Of a DNA stretch of 64,000 bases, positions 24,901 to 51,129 are shown in pieces (position 1 is the first letter of the stretch; every line of letters starts with the position of its first letter). Source of the stretch: Pontederia crassipes. Taxonomy: Eukaryota; Streptophyta; Magnoliopsida; Commelinales; Pontederiaceae. A program made the position numbers and the translations under genes. The stretch lies in NCBI GenBank assembly GCA_030549335.1, contig CM060186.1, positions 25,652,689-25,716,688 of the forward strand. The letters are read 5' to 3'. Below the pieces are notes generated by a model. It saw only the letters and a program-made list of their open reading frames with translations, had not been told where the DNA came from and ran no database searches.

Positions 24901-26613
24901 TTTAATAATGAAACAACTATATTAAAAGAAGATAGTATATGAATAGAAGTTGACTCTTGGCCAATTCATACAACGTCGTGTTAAAATCATAATAAACATA
25001 TCATTTTAATTAAAATTTTAATTTGTGTATTAACTTTTGACCAAATAACTAATTATACTACATATTCAGCACAACACGAAACATATTATGTTAATTAACT
25101 TTTATATTAAAATTCTAGAACTACTTTGGTAACTAATTAAGTTAACTAATTCATGATTTTTAGAATTCTGTTAGTTAAAATAAAAATAGATAGAAAATAC
25201 TGAATTACAGTCATACTTTAAAAATAAATAAAAAACAACACTAAATTATCAAATCTAACCTTGCAAACTACTATTTTAGAATCCGTTAAAATAAAGAAGA
25301 CACAAAAGTAATATTTTTTTTGTTTTTCTTCAAAATTTTGTTTTCTTTATATAAATAAAAAGAGTTTAATATAAGCACTTTCCGTGTGAATCACATGTCA
25401 AGCGGCTTTATGTATACTTTTCTTTATTATTTTCGATATATTTCTTCATAAATAGTTTAGATGATAATTAATGATAACAAAAACACAAATCATCATCAAT
25501 AATTATATCCATCATTTTAAAATTTTACGAACTTATGCTCATTATTATCTTTCATAATAGATATAATCAATTTTTATAACTTTTTACATTACAATACTAT
25601 CTTTTGTTATTATCAATGATTTTTTAATCTATTCATGAAAAATGATATTGAAAATAATAAATGAAAGTATGCATAAATTCGCTGGATACGTGCTTCACAT
25701 GAAAAGCGCTTGACACCTACATTAAATCCAAATAAAAAATATTATATTTTATTTTTATGCTATTTGAAAAATTCTTAATTCAAATAAACAACTAAATTAA
25801 AAGGATAATAGTCTTATGCCACATAAAAAAGGCTCATAAAGTTCATAATATAATAATCTATATATTTTTTCATATGGATATGTAGCCTATAAAATAGCTA
25901 ATAAATCCAAAATTCAATATATTTAAGGATTTTGAAAACAGCAAAATATTAAATATATTTTCATATGGATATGTAATCAATAAAATAGTTAATCGTATGT
26001 ATTTAGTAATAAAATAGATCACAAAATCTGAATTTATAAGCATATTTAAAATTAAAAATAATGCTGCCACGATTGTGAGACGTTAAGGCAGAAAGAGGGA
26101 TTCCACGATCTTCAAAAGCTATCAATAATAAATGATAAAATCAGATATTGAAAAATTTATTTTACAACCCGCTAAAATAAACAAGGCATGAATTAGATTT
26201 TTTTCACAAAAACTAAAATATAGTATACTTAAAAAGATTAAAATATAGTCACGAGTCATATAAAAGATAAATGGCCATGTAATCTTAATACAATAATACA
26301 TTTATATATTTATATTTAACATATTCATAATGGCCATGTGTTTCAATTAGTTTCCCAATCATTTAATACATGAAGTTAGTTATTAATAAATAATTTAGCT
26401 ACTGGTTATAATTGTTTAACACACACAAAATTAATTTATCTATAAAATATTTCAAATGAATATATATATATATATAATCTTTTCATAATCTATTTTTATT
26501 TTGATTTTTTTTCACGTCATGCAAAATTATATATTAGATATGATGAAAAAAATTACTTTTTATTTAAATTGGTAATATTTTCTTCCATCGTGGTCGCATG
26601 GGTGGTATACTAG
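21982..26613 (+). mobile_element. Helitron-like element, probable; pairing of ends uncertain
   Basis: The left end is A|TCTATACTATATTAAAAG, a TC start preceded by A. The right end is a short hairpin (CCAT...ATGG, 26585-26600) followed about 10 bases later by CTAG and then T. This matches Helitron insertion between A and T. No Rep/helicase coding is visible, so it would be non-autonomous. Other start-like sequences at about 24365 (A|TCTTATATATTATACTACAAG) and about 24907 could pair with the same 3' end instead. Confidence 0.5.
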
Positions 26614-27299
26614 TTGTAATTAAAATAATACATTTAACATATTGTATTAATGTTTCCTATGGCATTTTTTTGCAACCGTCTACTTTTAAAACTTTTGTCT
26701 ATCTTTACATATAGTCTTATTATATTTCATTACGGTATATGATTTTCTACAATAAATAAGGGCACCATGCATATTTTTATTTCACTATGTTCAACAAAAT
26801 AAAATATTTATTTAAAGATAATTATATCATTATACCACAAACATCGGTGGATAAAAATATTTAATTGTCTTTTAAGTTTTGCTCTTGAGAATTAAGAAAT
26901 TGTAACATAACTAAAACTAATGAAGTAATGTCATGCGACATACAAAAAATCTATAAAATAATATTATTAAAATAAAAATAAATAATTTGTTTTTAGTAGA
27001 AATTATGTATTATATTTTTGCATATTCAAAACGGAAAATTTAATTATTATATTAAAAGTATAAAAATGATTAACATATTAACTTAGTATTCTTCTTTTAA
27101 AGTATTTTTCTTTTAATAATTATTATATGATTATAGATTATGAAAATTATGTAACTGTATAAATAGTCCCCAAAAATATAACGGTATAAATAGTAAAAAT
27201 ATATAATTATTGTTATTAGATGTTGGCTATTTTAATTCTTATACATTAAAAATCCATGGACACATGGCAACATATTACAATGGCAAATGTCACTCTCTT

Positions 27300-27334
27300 A
27301 TGCAAAGTACTCTTCTTTTAATATAGTATATAGA
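27300..27334 (-). mobile_element. Minus-strand Helitron 5' terminus
   Basis: On the minus strand the sequence reads A|TCTATATACTATATTAAAAGAAGAGTAC and then GTGACATTTGCC. It is similar over about 70 bp to the terminus at 21982 but in opposite orientation. I could not firmly pair it with a 3' end; CTAG at 23117-23120 is one weak candidate. Confidence 0.5.
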
Positions 27335-28329
27335 TATATTTAACAAAATAGAATATTAATAAATACATGTAAAAAATGTTTAATAATCCTTATTTAATAA
27401 TTATAAAATATTATGCTGAGGTCGTTGTTTTTCTAATATTATTATTCATATTAAAAAGTAAGAATAAAATTGATATTTCATAATTATTAAAAAATAAGTT
27501 AATAGAATATATGGAAGGATCTGATTAAAAATGAATTTGGAAATGAAAATTTATAAGGTTACTTATAACTTGGAATGAAATGTGAAAAAAGTTAAATATA
27601 ACTTGTAAGTTTATTGCACGGTGGAGGACCTCTTATTTTCTCTATATATTTATTCACTTTGAAAGAAAACTAGTCCTAAATCCCTTACGATTCACGGACA
27701 AATATTATAAAAATATATAATATATAATTAAAATATTATAATTTTTAATAATTATCAAAACTAATTTATTAGTGTTTAAATGTTATAAATAGGTTATTCC
27801 ATTTTGAAATGTTTAAAATTCAAGTTAAAATTACCAAAACCCCAACTTCTAATTAAATTAATTTTTCCTATAGTTTAAATTATTCAAGCACGTGACCCAC
27901 ACGAAATTCCTCGGCCCGACACAAACACATTTTCTTTTATTTTTTTTATTTTTATTACATATTTAAATATTTATTTAAATATTATAACTATATTATATAT
28001 CTAATAATCCTAATATTATATATTATTATTTTTTATATCACCTATTATAGATATTTATTATTTTTTGTATTATTATTAATAAAAATAAATTTTGAGCAAG
28101 AAAATTAAAAACAAACCATCCAACTCGGTCGAGCTAGCTCTGTCAGGCTGTGCAAAAAATATGTCAAGTTGACGTAACGTCAATCCGACATGACACCTCT
28201 TATTTTTAAAATGGACCTTGTCGACACAATACAATGACGCGTCACAGGCAAAACAAATGGATCGATTCATGCAAGACACATTAAAGAAATTATTATTCAA
28301 ATTATTTATTTAATTAAAGAACATTTTCT

Positions 28330-29060
28330 TTATTTAAATTATTTTTAATAATAAAAAAACAAATTATGTTTCACAAAGTAAATATTATTTATTTATACAT
28401 TATCTTTTAGAAATGAAATTTATTTATTTTGATCATACTAAAAAAATGCTTATAACTAAATTGTGCTAATAAATTTAGCCTACTTTTATTTTTGTTACCT
28501 TATATAAAAATCACTATAAGATCACCTTTATTTTCTAAAATTATATACTTGTCCTTTATATTTTAAAAAGAAAATATAAGAAAGATTAATATTTATTTGA
28601 GTCAAATTGAATTCTTTATTTAAAATTATTTATACTCAATTGAAAACATTACTTTAAGTTTTTCTATGTCGAAAATAAAACATTTATCTTTTAAAAATGA
28701 AATATTATTTGTTTTATGACACCTCTGCAACACCTTTTAAAAAGGAAATATAATTTATTTAATCCAAAAAATAATACATTATTTTAGAACGGACATATTA
28801 TATATTTTATTATATTTGTGCATTACATTTTAGAAAGGGAAGAACATTTATTTCAATCACACTCAAATTGATTTAAAAAAGTAAATATTAATCTTAATCT
28901 GACTCAAATTGAAATATCATTTTAAAGTATTTTTTAATTTAGAAAATAATAAATTATCTTTTAAAAAGAAATTATACCTGCACATTATCATTTATAAAGA
29001 AAACATTATTTATTTTAATCATACTCATTATAGTCCAATTAAATTTACTTTTATATTTAT
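28330..29060. repeat. Degenerate tandem repeats, AT-rich
   Basis: Units of roughly 80-110 bp recur, each with a TATCTTTTAxAAAxxGAAAT word followed by ATTTATTTxAATCxxACTCAAATTG. At least six imperfect copies can be followed. Nothing coding. Confidence 0.55.
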
Positions 29061-29571
29061 TGAATTACTTTTTTTGAATTGCACATATATAATTAGCTTA
29101 TATAACTAACTTTTTATTATCAATATTTTTATTCGAACAAATCCAGAATTACAAAAAAATGAAATAATTTTGCGGATATATTAGGATTCTATGTACATAC
29201 TACGAACCGAAATATATTAAGATTGTAAATTTGAATATTAATCTTTTTAAATGACACATCTTTTATATATCAGTATTTTAATTAGAATTTGAAACACATT
29301 AGGATTCATAATTTATTAATTTATTTAAGGGATTACCTTCCAACATCAGAGGCAAAATTGACTAAGAATTGATTAGAATGTTGTTTAGGATTAGATTTTG
29401 AAATATGTTAGAACATTGTCTGTGTTAATGTTTTATACGTTGATTAATTAAAATCTTAATAATAATATTATAATATTAATATTATTAGCACGTTTAAGAA
29501 ATTTCAAGTCAATTGAAAGTTAAAATTAATTCTTTTGCTGATATGAATTAATAGTTTTCATTATATATGTA

Positions 29572-31343
29572 TCTATATATATATATAAAAGTAGAGGTAA
29601 AAGCATGGAGTATGAGAGCATGACAAGTGGATTATTATGGTGATGACATGTGTCATCTATTAATAACAACTAATCATAATTATAATTTATAATACTAATA
29701 ATACTTATTTTTTATGAACTTAAACTAATCCTAATCATAATATTATCCATAAGTATATATCCTAATAGCGCATATCCTAAAGTTAACAAAATTAAAATGT
29801 TTAAATTTAAAAGATAAAACTAAACTTAAAAAGTTTTTTAAAATAAGATAACAATATATAGAATTGAATATTAATAAAACACAACATATGGAAAAATCAG
29901 ATAAATAAAATTATTTTAAAAAATAATCTTCAATTTTAATCCCACATGGCTCAATACGTCGGCATAGAATTCAATACCATTTAGGAGTTAGAACTCAATT
30001 AACAGTTAAATTAAGATTATTTTGTTCTTTTTTTATCAAATTGAGTATAATTAAAAGAAAATAAAAATTATCCTATAATTGTTTGTTATATAAGATAACA
30101 AAAATAAAAGAAAGAATTTTTATTTTCTGAATTAAAAAATAAATTAAAATAAATAATTCAATTTTAGTCAAATTAAGATTATTTTTTTTATCAATTTGAG
30201 TATGATTACGAGTAAAAATAATTCCTTTTAACATAATATTTTATGTTCGGAATTAAATATAATTTAGAATAAATAATTTAATTTGAATCAAATTAAGATT
30301 AATGTTTTTTAATAAATTTGAGTATGATTAAAATAAATAACTAATTATAATCCTTTGTGTCCTAAACATAACTAATCATAATCACATTAAATCTAATATA
30401 ACTAATTCCAATACTTTAAATTCCTGATCCTAAACATAATCTTAATGTATAAATATATATTATCCGGTTAAATCTAATATAACTAAATCTAATACGTTAA
30501 ATTTCTGATCCTAAACATAATCCTAATATATAAATATGTATTATCCGGTTAAGTTTAGGAAAATAAAATATATAAGATTATTGCATAAGTTGGCATCATG
30601 ACGATATGTGTCAAAAAATTTCCATATATATATATAATTTAAAATTTTAAAATAAAAATTGTGTTACAATAGTTTGTTATATAAGGTGATAAAAATAAAA
30701 GAAGATTAAATTTATAAGCATAATTTGATTACAAGCACATTTTCTTAAAATATAGTTTGCCATTTTCGCATTAAAAAAATTTAAAATAAATAAATATTAT
30801 TTTGAGAATGCATGGAGTATAATCAATTAGTAATCCTAATCCATATAATATCATCATCTCCAAAGAAGATTAATATTTCAAATTAGTTATATAAGATAAT
30901 TATATATGTACCATTGAAAAATATTTTTTTTTGTCGAATGAAAAAAAAATAGTTGACTGAGTAAGACGTAGGCAAGGATTATAAAAGTAAATACGTTTAT
31001 AATCCTAATTATGAAAAAATCAACAGGATCCCATATTATTTGTGAGATTGAACGGGGAAAAATCAATTAATAACCCATATTGATAACTAATAATAACATA
31101 TGTATATACAAACTATCAGGATTAGGACATATACTTTCTTTCTAATAGAAAATACACAAGTAAAAATATTTTATTTAAAAGGTAATTTATTATTTTCGGA
31201 ATTAAAAAAATAATTTAAAATAAATAAGTCAATCTGACTCAAATTAAAATTAATAATTTCATTTTATAAATCATAATATTTTAATTATATATGATATATT
31301 ATTTGTAATATTCGTCAGTGCATCGCACGGAATTTAGGACTAG
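29572..31343 (+). mobile_element. Non-autonomous Helitron (1.77 kb), well-defined ends
   Basis: The left end is A|TCTATATATATATATAAAAGTAG. The right end has a perfect 4-bp-arm hairpin GTGC-ATC-GCAC (31318-31328), then 11 bases, then CTAG (31340-31343) followed by T. Target A/T, TC start, hairpin and CTRR are all as known for Helitrons. The interior is AT-rich with tandem repeats and has no coding sequence. Confidence 0.7.
30000..30553. repeat. Two tandem arrays inside the Helitron
   Basis: Three ~120-bp units around TCAAATTGAGTATxATTAxxA fill about 30000-30330. Two ~83-bp units with AATCTAATATAACTAAxTCxAATACxTTAAATT and ending TATTATCCGGTTAA fill about 30388-30553. Internal tandem arrays are common in non-autonomous Helitrons. 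Confidence 0.7.
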
Positions 31344-31779
31344 TTTTAGTTTAATAAGATCAGGATACGTATCATGATCTTATTACTATATTATTAATAA
31401 TAATTAATACATATTCATATTAGGATTAGAATTAAATTTTGGAATAAGTTTGGATTATTACTGATCTAAAATAACAATATTTTATTAGATGACTATCGTG
31501 GCATGTCACTTGTGATCTCGTACATTTATATAGTTTAATTTTTTGGTTAATCTAGAGTTCCACTCAAATTAACTTTGTTTTTTTAAAAAATAATCATTTA
31601 ATTTGCAAAAGTCCTATTTCTACTCTGACTAAAGAATGCAAAATTTTAAAATGAACAAAGAATATAAGAATAAAGTAACGTATGAACAAAGAATTTTATT
31701 TGACCTAAAATATTCTATATAGACATTTTATCGATATACATAAAATATATTAATAGATAGTTTATTGGGATTATGAGCA

Positions 31780-32500
31780 TTATTATGTTTCTTATGTAAT
31801 TGATACATTTAAAATAGTATACCGTATTCTCTGAATTTTTGGGAATACGATTTTATTGGCATATATTAGGATTTTGATTATAATTTGAAATAGATTAGAA
31901 CTATTAGTTTGATTAAAATTAGAACAATTATTTTTTAAAACAAATGTTTTATCGTCCTAATATTTACTCATTTAATATTAAGATCATAAGATGAATCCTA
32001 ATCCTAATACCTATATATTTAAATTTTTACTCTGTCTCTTAGAGTGATATTTAATATATGGATAATATATATATATATATATATATAACGATACATATAT
32101 GGATAATATATATAACTTAAAATCATACGTTGGTTTTATTCAGGATCTTATGTTTTTTCTTAGAATTAGAATTTTATATGAATTAGGATACGAATTTTAT
32201 CCAATATTATATGTAATTTACATTTATGATTAAAATTTGGATTTAAAATAAATTATTTCCTTTGTAAGAGATACATTTAAAATAGTATAAGTTCTGAATT
32301 TTTTGGGACTACGATTTTATTGTTATATATTAGGATTATGATTTAAATTTGAAATAGATTAGACTTTAGTTTGAGTAAACTTAAAATAAATATTTTTTAA
32401 AACAAATATTTTATAATTTAATATTAAGATCACAAGCCGTATCTTGGTCCAAGTATCTATATATTTAACTTTTACTCTATCTCTTAAATAATTAAACTTT
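31780..32500. repeat. Direct duplication, unit about 470 bp
   Basis: The block ATACATTTAAAATAGTATA, then TTTTTGGGAxTACGATTTTATTG, then TTTACTCTxTCTCTTA is found at about 31800-32045. It is found again at about 32270-32490 with many point differences and some length changes. Confidence 0.65.
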
Positions 32501-32593
32501 AATTACTTATCTTAAATATTAATACTTTATTATTAAATAACACGTGTCATCTTGTCGTGAGGTCTCTTGTCTTGTTCTATGCTTTTACTTTTG

Positions 32594-32624
<31 letters not shown>

Positions 32625-32633
32625 TTTATTGGG

Positions 32634-32712
32634 CATATGAGAAGAGCCCACAATACATAACGACCAATCTAACCGCGCCCAATTCTGGAACCTTCTGTCT
32701 TCGTCTTCGCTG
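32634..32712 (+). promoter_or_regulatory. 5' leader / core promoter region of the MYST gene
   Basis: About 80 bp separate the end of the Helitron-like (TA)n from the ATG. The start context is CGCTGATGGGC. The only TATA-like sequence close by is the (TA)n microsatellite itself (32600-32627). The sequence turns from AT-rich to GC-rich here. A transcription start cannot be fixed from sequence alone. Confidence 0.4.
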
Positions 32713-47970
<15,258 letters not shown>

Positions 47971-48200
47971 AAGCATTCTTTTCAGTCGGAGTCTCTAACT
48001 CCCCCGTGCATGCGTGCCTTTTGTTTTCCCAAGTTAACCCACCAACTGTTGTACATGTAGAACAAGCGCTAGTGCTAGTGTTAGTGCTGATGTAATTTAG
48101 TAAGTTAATTGTTTCTCTATGGGTTTTCGATTTTAACTCCATCCACCTCTTTAAGTTTCCATATGCCAAGAGTTCTCTGCAATGATCAAAAGAAATAAGA
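47971..48200 (+). other. 3' UTR region of the MYST gene
   Basis: Non-coding sequence follows the TAA. T-rich patches and AATAAAGAAATAAGATAAAC near 48190-48230 could serve as poly(A) signals, but the site cannot be fixed. Confidence 0.4.
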
Positions 48201-49914
48201 CAAATAAAGAAATAAGATAAACAAAAGGAGGCCCAGGTGGATTAGTAATCTAGTGCTGAGCCTTCGTTTTTTATTAGTTCATTCATCAAGTTGCGCGCTC
48301 ACCCTGACCTCATGTTTTTGGACCACCAACTTGCTGGCCAAAACAAGAGTCAAGCAACAGAGTGCAGCAGTGTGGACAGAAGAGATGCTGGTGGTGTCAG
48401 ATATGAGATATCGTCTTATATGCTGCCACCCTGAAACAGCTGTCCTGTTCTCTTAATTGGGTTCTTCCTCATATTCTGAGCAGTTGTCAGAACAGGTCCA
48501 GCGACTTGGACCGGTGTTTGGGATTTAAAACGGTCCGCTGGTTAGTTAAAATTTGAGAAAAGTTTTGATCCAGTCAAATTTGATTAAAATTCGAATTCGT
48601 TGACTTTACGGGTTTGATCTATCCGGCTGAATCAAATTTTAAAATAAAAAATTAAAACATAAAAAATATTAAAATATTTAAACATATATAATATGTGTAT
48701 TTATTTGAAACTTATACTTTAATTCCTCTTGATCAATCTAGTCGGGTCATGAAAAAAAATTGGAACATAAAAAATATTGAAATATTTAGATATATTACAT
48801 ATATATATATATATTTGTTTGAAATTTATACTCCTTGTCACTACTGTATATAATTTTTTTTCAATATTATTTTATTTATAACTATCTTACAAGATTTAGT
48901 AAATATTAGATTGATGACTTAATTTATGTTACATTATTATATCATTTAATCGTATTATTTTATTTTACTTAATTATATTTTTGTTAAATAATATATTATA
49001 TATTGATAATATTATAATAATCTTGTTAACTTTTTTTAATTTTTATTAATTTATATTATTCAATTCGATTTATTCCGTTCAGTAAATTGGATCGATGGCC
49101 GAGATTTATAATATTGATTATGAGTGTTTCAGCCATACTTTGAATGGGAGGTCCTGTCATATCTTAGTGTTGACACGGCCACATTGAGCATTTACTCTGC
49201 TAAGAATGTAAAATGATCGCCAACAAAACTCCCTAGTTTCATTAAAATGATAGGTAGCTTGAGGCTTATCTGCCATCTGTACTAGCTTCAGCTAACAGCA
49301 GCACCGAGTCAAAAGAGGTGCAACATTTTCTCAATTTGCTTGAGCTAAAACAATGCCTTGTGACTATATTGTTCCTTAATGTACTATATTCACGTAACTT
49401 CGAAAAAGAAATTAGGTTTTTCCTACTTCCGCGTTAATAACAAATTAGTCGGATGGATTTGAAGCGAAATCAAAGTTTAATAGTTACACATCAACTCCGT
49501 TTTAACAGTTGAATAATAGTCAAAGGTCATCATCTTTACAACTATATATTGATATTGATATTTTGTACAATTAAGTCAAATTAGTTGGATGGATATTGAT
49601 ATTTACAACTATTCAACATCATCTTGTATACAATTTTTGTACAATTAAGTGAAAGGTCATATAACTATTTGACCTGACATATAATTAAGCCGTCAAACAT
49701 GATGGCATGATTTATCATACCACTGACGTTATGAAAATAATGCCCGTGGCGTGAGTTGGAAGGACATCACCCACATTCCCCTTTTCTCAAAGGAATAAAC
49801 TTCCACTAAAAGTTGATAAAATTATCATGAGCACCATTTTGAAGGATTGGGAGAATTTTTAGGCTCAAAGTTTAGGATGCTATAGCAGTTCTCTTTCTTA
49901 AATATTATTTTAAA
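48201..49914. other. Intergenic, AT-rich, no gene seen
   Basis: Two imperfect ~85-bp copies around AACATAAAAAATATTxAAATATTTA lie at about 48640-48725 and 48755-48835. Both are followed by TTTGAAAxTTATACT. The rest shows no coding segment or clear terminus. Confidence 0.5.
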
Positions 49915-49950
49915 CTAGAAAAACCCCTCGCGCTTTGCGCAATTGGCAAA
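49915..49950 (-). mobile_element. Minus-strand Helitron 3' terminus
   Basis: On the minus strand it reads TTGCGCAAAGCGCGAGGGGTTTTTCTAGT: a GCGC-AAA-GCGC hairpin about 10 bases before CTAG, followed by T. This is a textbook Helitron 3' end. The body would extend to higher coordinates; its 5' end was not identified, and copia 2 may lie inside it. Confidence 0.65.
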
Positions 49951-50688
49951 GACGTGATAATATTAATTATTTGTAAGAGAATATTAGACAAAAATTACAT
50001 TTATATATTATTATAAATAAAAAATATATATAATATAAAGAATCAATTGTAATATATTAACATTTAATACACTAATGATTAACATAAATCAAAGGTGTTA
50101 AGATATGTGAGCTTTCAAATTCAAAAGGATTATGACTCTTCATATGAATAAAAAAATAATAAATAGGGTTAAGTAGTTATAAATGAAGTCAAAAGAGAAA
50201 TAATAAAATAGTTTCTTCTACACTGCAAGAGATGGGTGCAAAAGAGCCCAACATTGGATGATCACCATCGGCAAATGAGGAGTCACCAGAATAGTTGTAC
50301 ATGGAGAGTTGGCGAGGGGGTGAAGGAGAAAAATGGAAGGGGCTCATAGTTGTTACCATCTACTTCATTGGAGATGGCCACCAATGAATTGCATCCAAAG
50401 AGAACAATATATAGACAACTCTAAAAATCAGATTATTTTTTAGATGGTGAAGATGAAGAGAGACCTAATAAAAACGTGGTGACGAAGATACATATTATCA
50501 TAAGTTATTTTAACTACTGAGCAATTATTATGGAGAATAATTTGAACAGTCAAAACATTATATAATGAAGAGTCGTCATGTTAAAAATAACAAATTGTCT
50601 AACATATAAGAACTAAATTGTGTAGAAATCTACACAAAATATGCAAATAATATTTAAAGGATGAAGGTTATGATATATAACTAAAATT
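49951..50688. other. Between Helitron end and copia 2, no gene recognised
   Basis: AT-rich sequence with a GC-richer island at about 50220-50420 that could be a captured gene fragment. It has no recognisable motif. Confidence 0.4.
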
Positions 50689-50693
50689 ATGAC

Positions 50694-51040
50694 TGTTGTG
50701 AATAAAACACCGAGGATCGATGAACAATAAAAATAATGAAAGAAAGAGAAGATGGACACAGATATTTAACGTGGTAAAACCCTCTTGATCAATGTGAACA
50801 AGAGAGAAACATCCACAGGCAAAGGAGGCCGCCGCCAGAAGAATTTCACTATGAGTCAAAAGAGAGTACATCATATAAAATCCTAACCCTCATATATAAA
50901 GGTCCATACCGCGGGGGGCTTCACCCCCCGCACCCCCCACGAGCCCTTTGCTTTCGTCACATATTCTCATTTTTCCTTCTTTCTCATTTTTTTCTTTCAT
51001 AATTTTGAGTACAAGGTACATAATTCAAGGCACATCAATA
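50694..51040 (-). repeat. Copia 2, 3' LTR (347 bp)
   Basis: It starts TGTTGTGAATAAAACAC and ends CACATCAATA, where the partner LTR ends CACATCAACA; the terminal CA is therefore mutated. It contains CCGCGGGGGGCTTCACCCCC, a GC hairpin. Confidence 0.9.
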
Positions 51041-51129
51041 AAACTCTACCTTGACTTGAATTTCACAAAACTCTCAAAAAAATGCTCAACATGCTCTCCT
51101 TGCCGAATGGCCCACGTGGCCCTAGCTTG

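Larger units (their letters stand above)
27670..32632 (-). mobile_element. Minus-strand Helitron, probable, with a nested Helitron inside
   Basis: The 3' end on the minus strand is a decayed hairpin (GTGAATCGTAA), then GGGATTTAGGA, CTAG and T (27669-27673). It is the same family as the end at 31343. A 5'-type terminus lies at about 32560-32630: on the minus strand, TATATATATAAAAGCAAAAGTAAAAGCAT followed by GATGACACGTG, like the start at 29572. A second 5'-type terminus of this family lies near 31535, so more than one element may be involved. The exact start base is blurred by a TA microsatellite. Confidence 0.45.

Noticed and set aside
28076..28300. 74-aa minus-strand frame
   Set aside because: No motif or splice context; surrounded by AT-rich repeat DNA.
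48230..48285. Possible second tRNA-like SINE head (GGCCCAGGTGGATTAGTAATC)
   Set aside because: No convincing B box, tail or target duplication.
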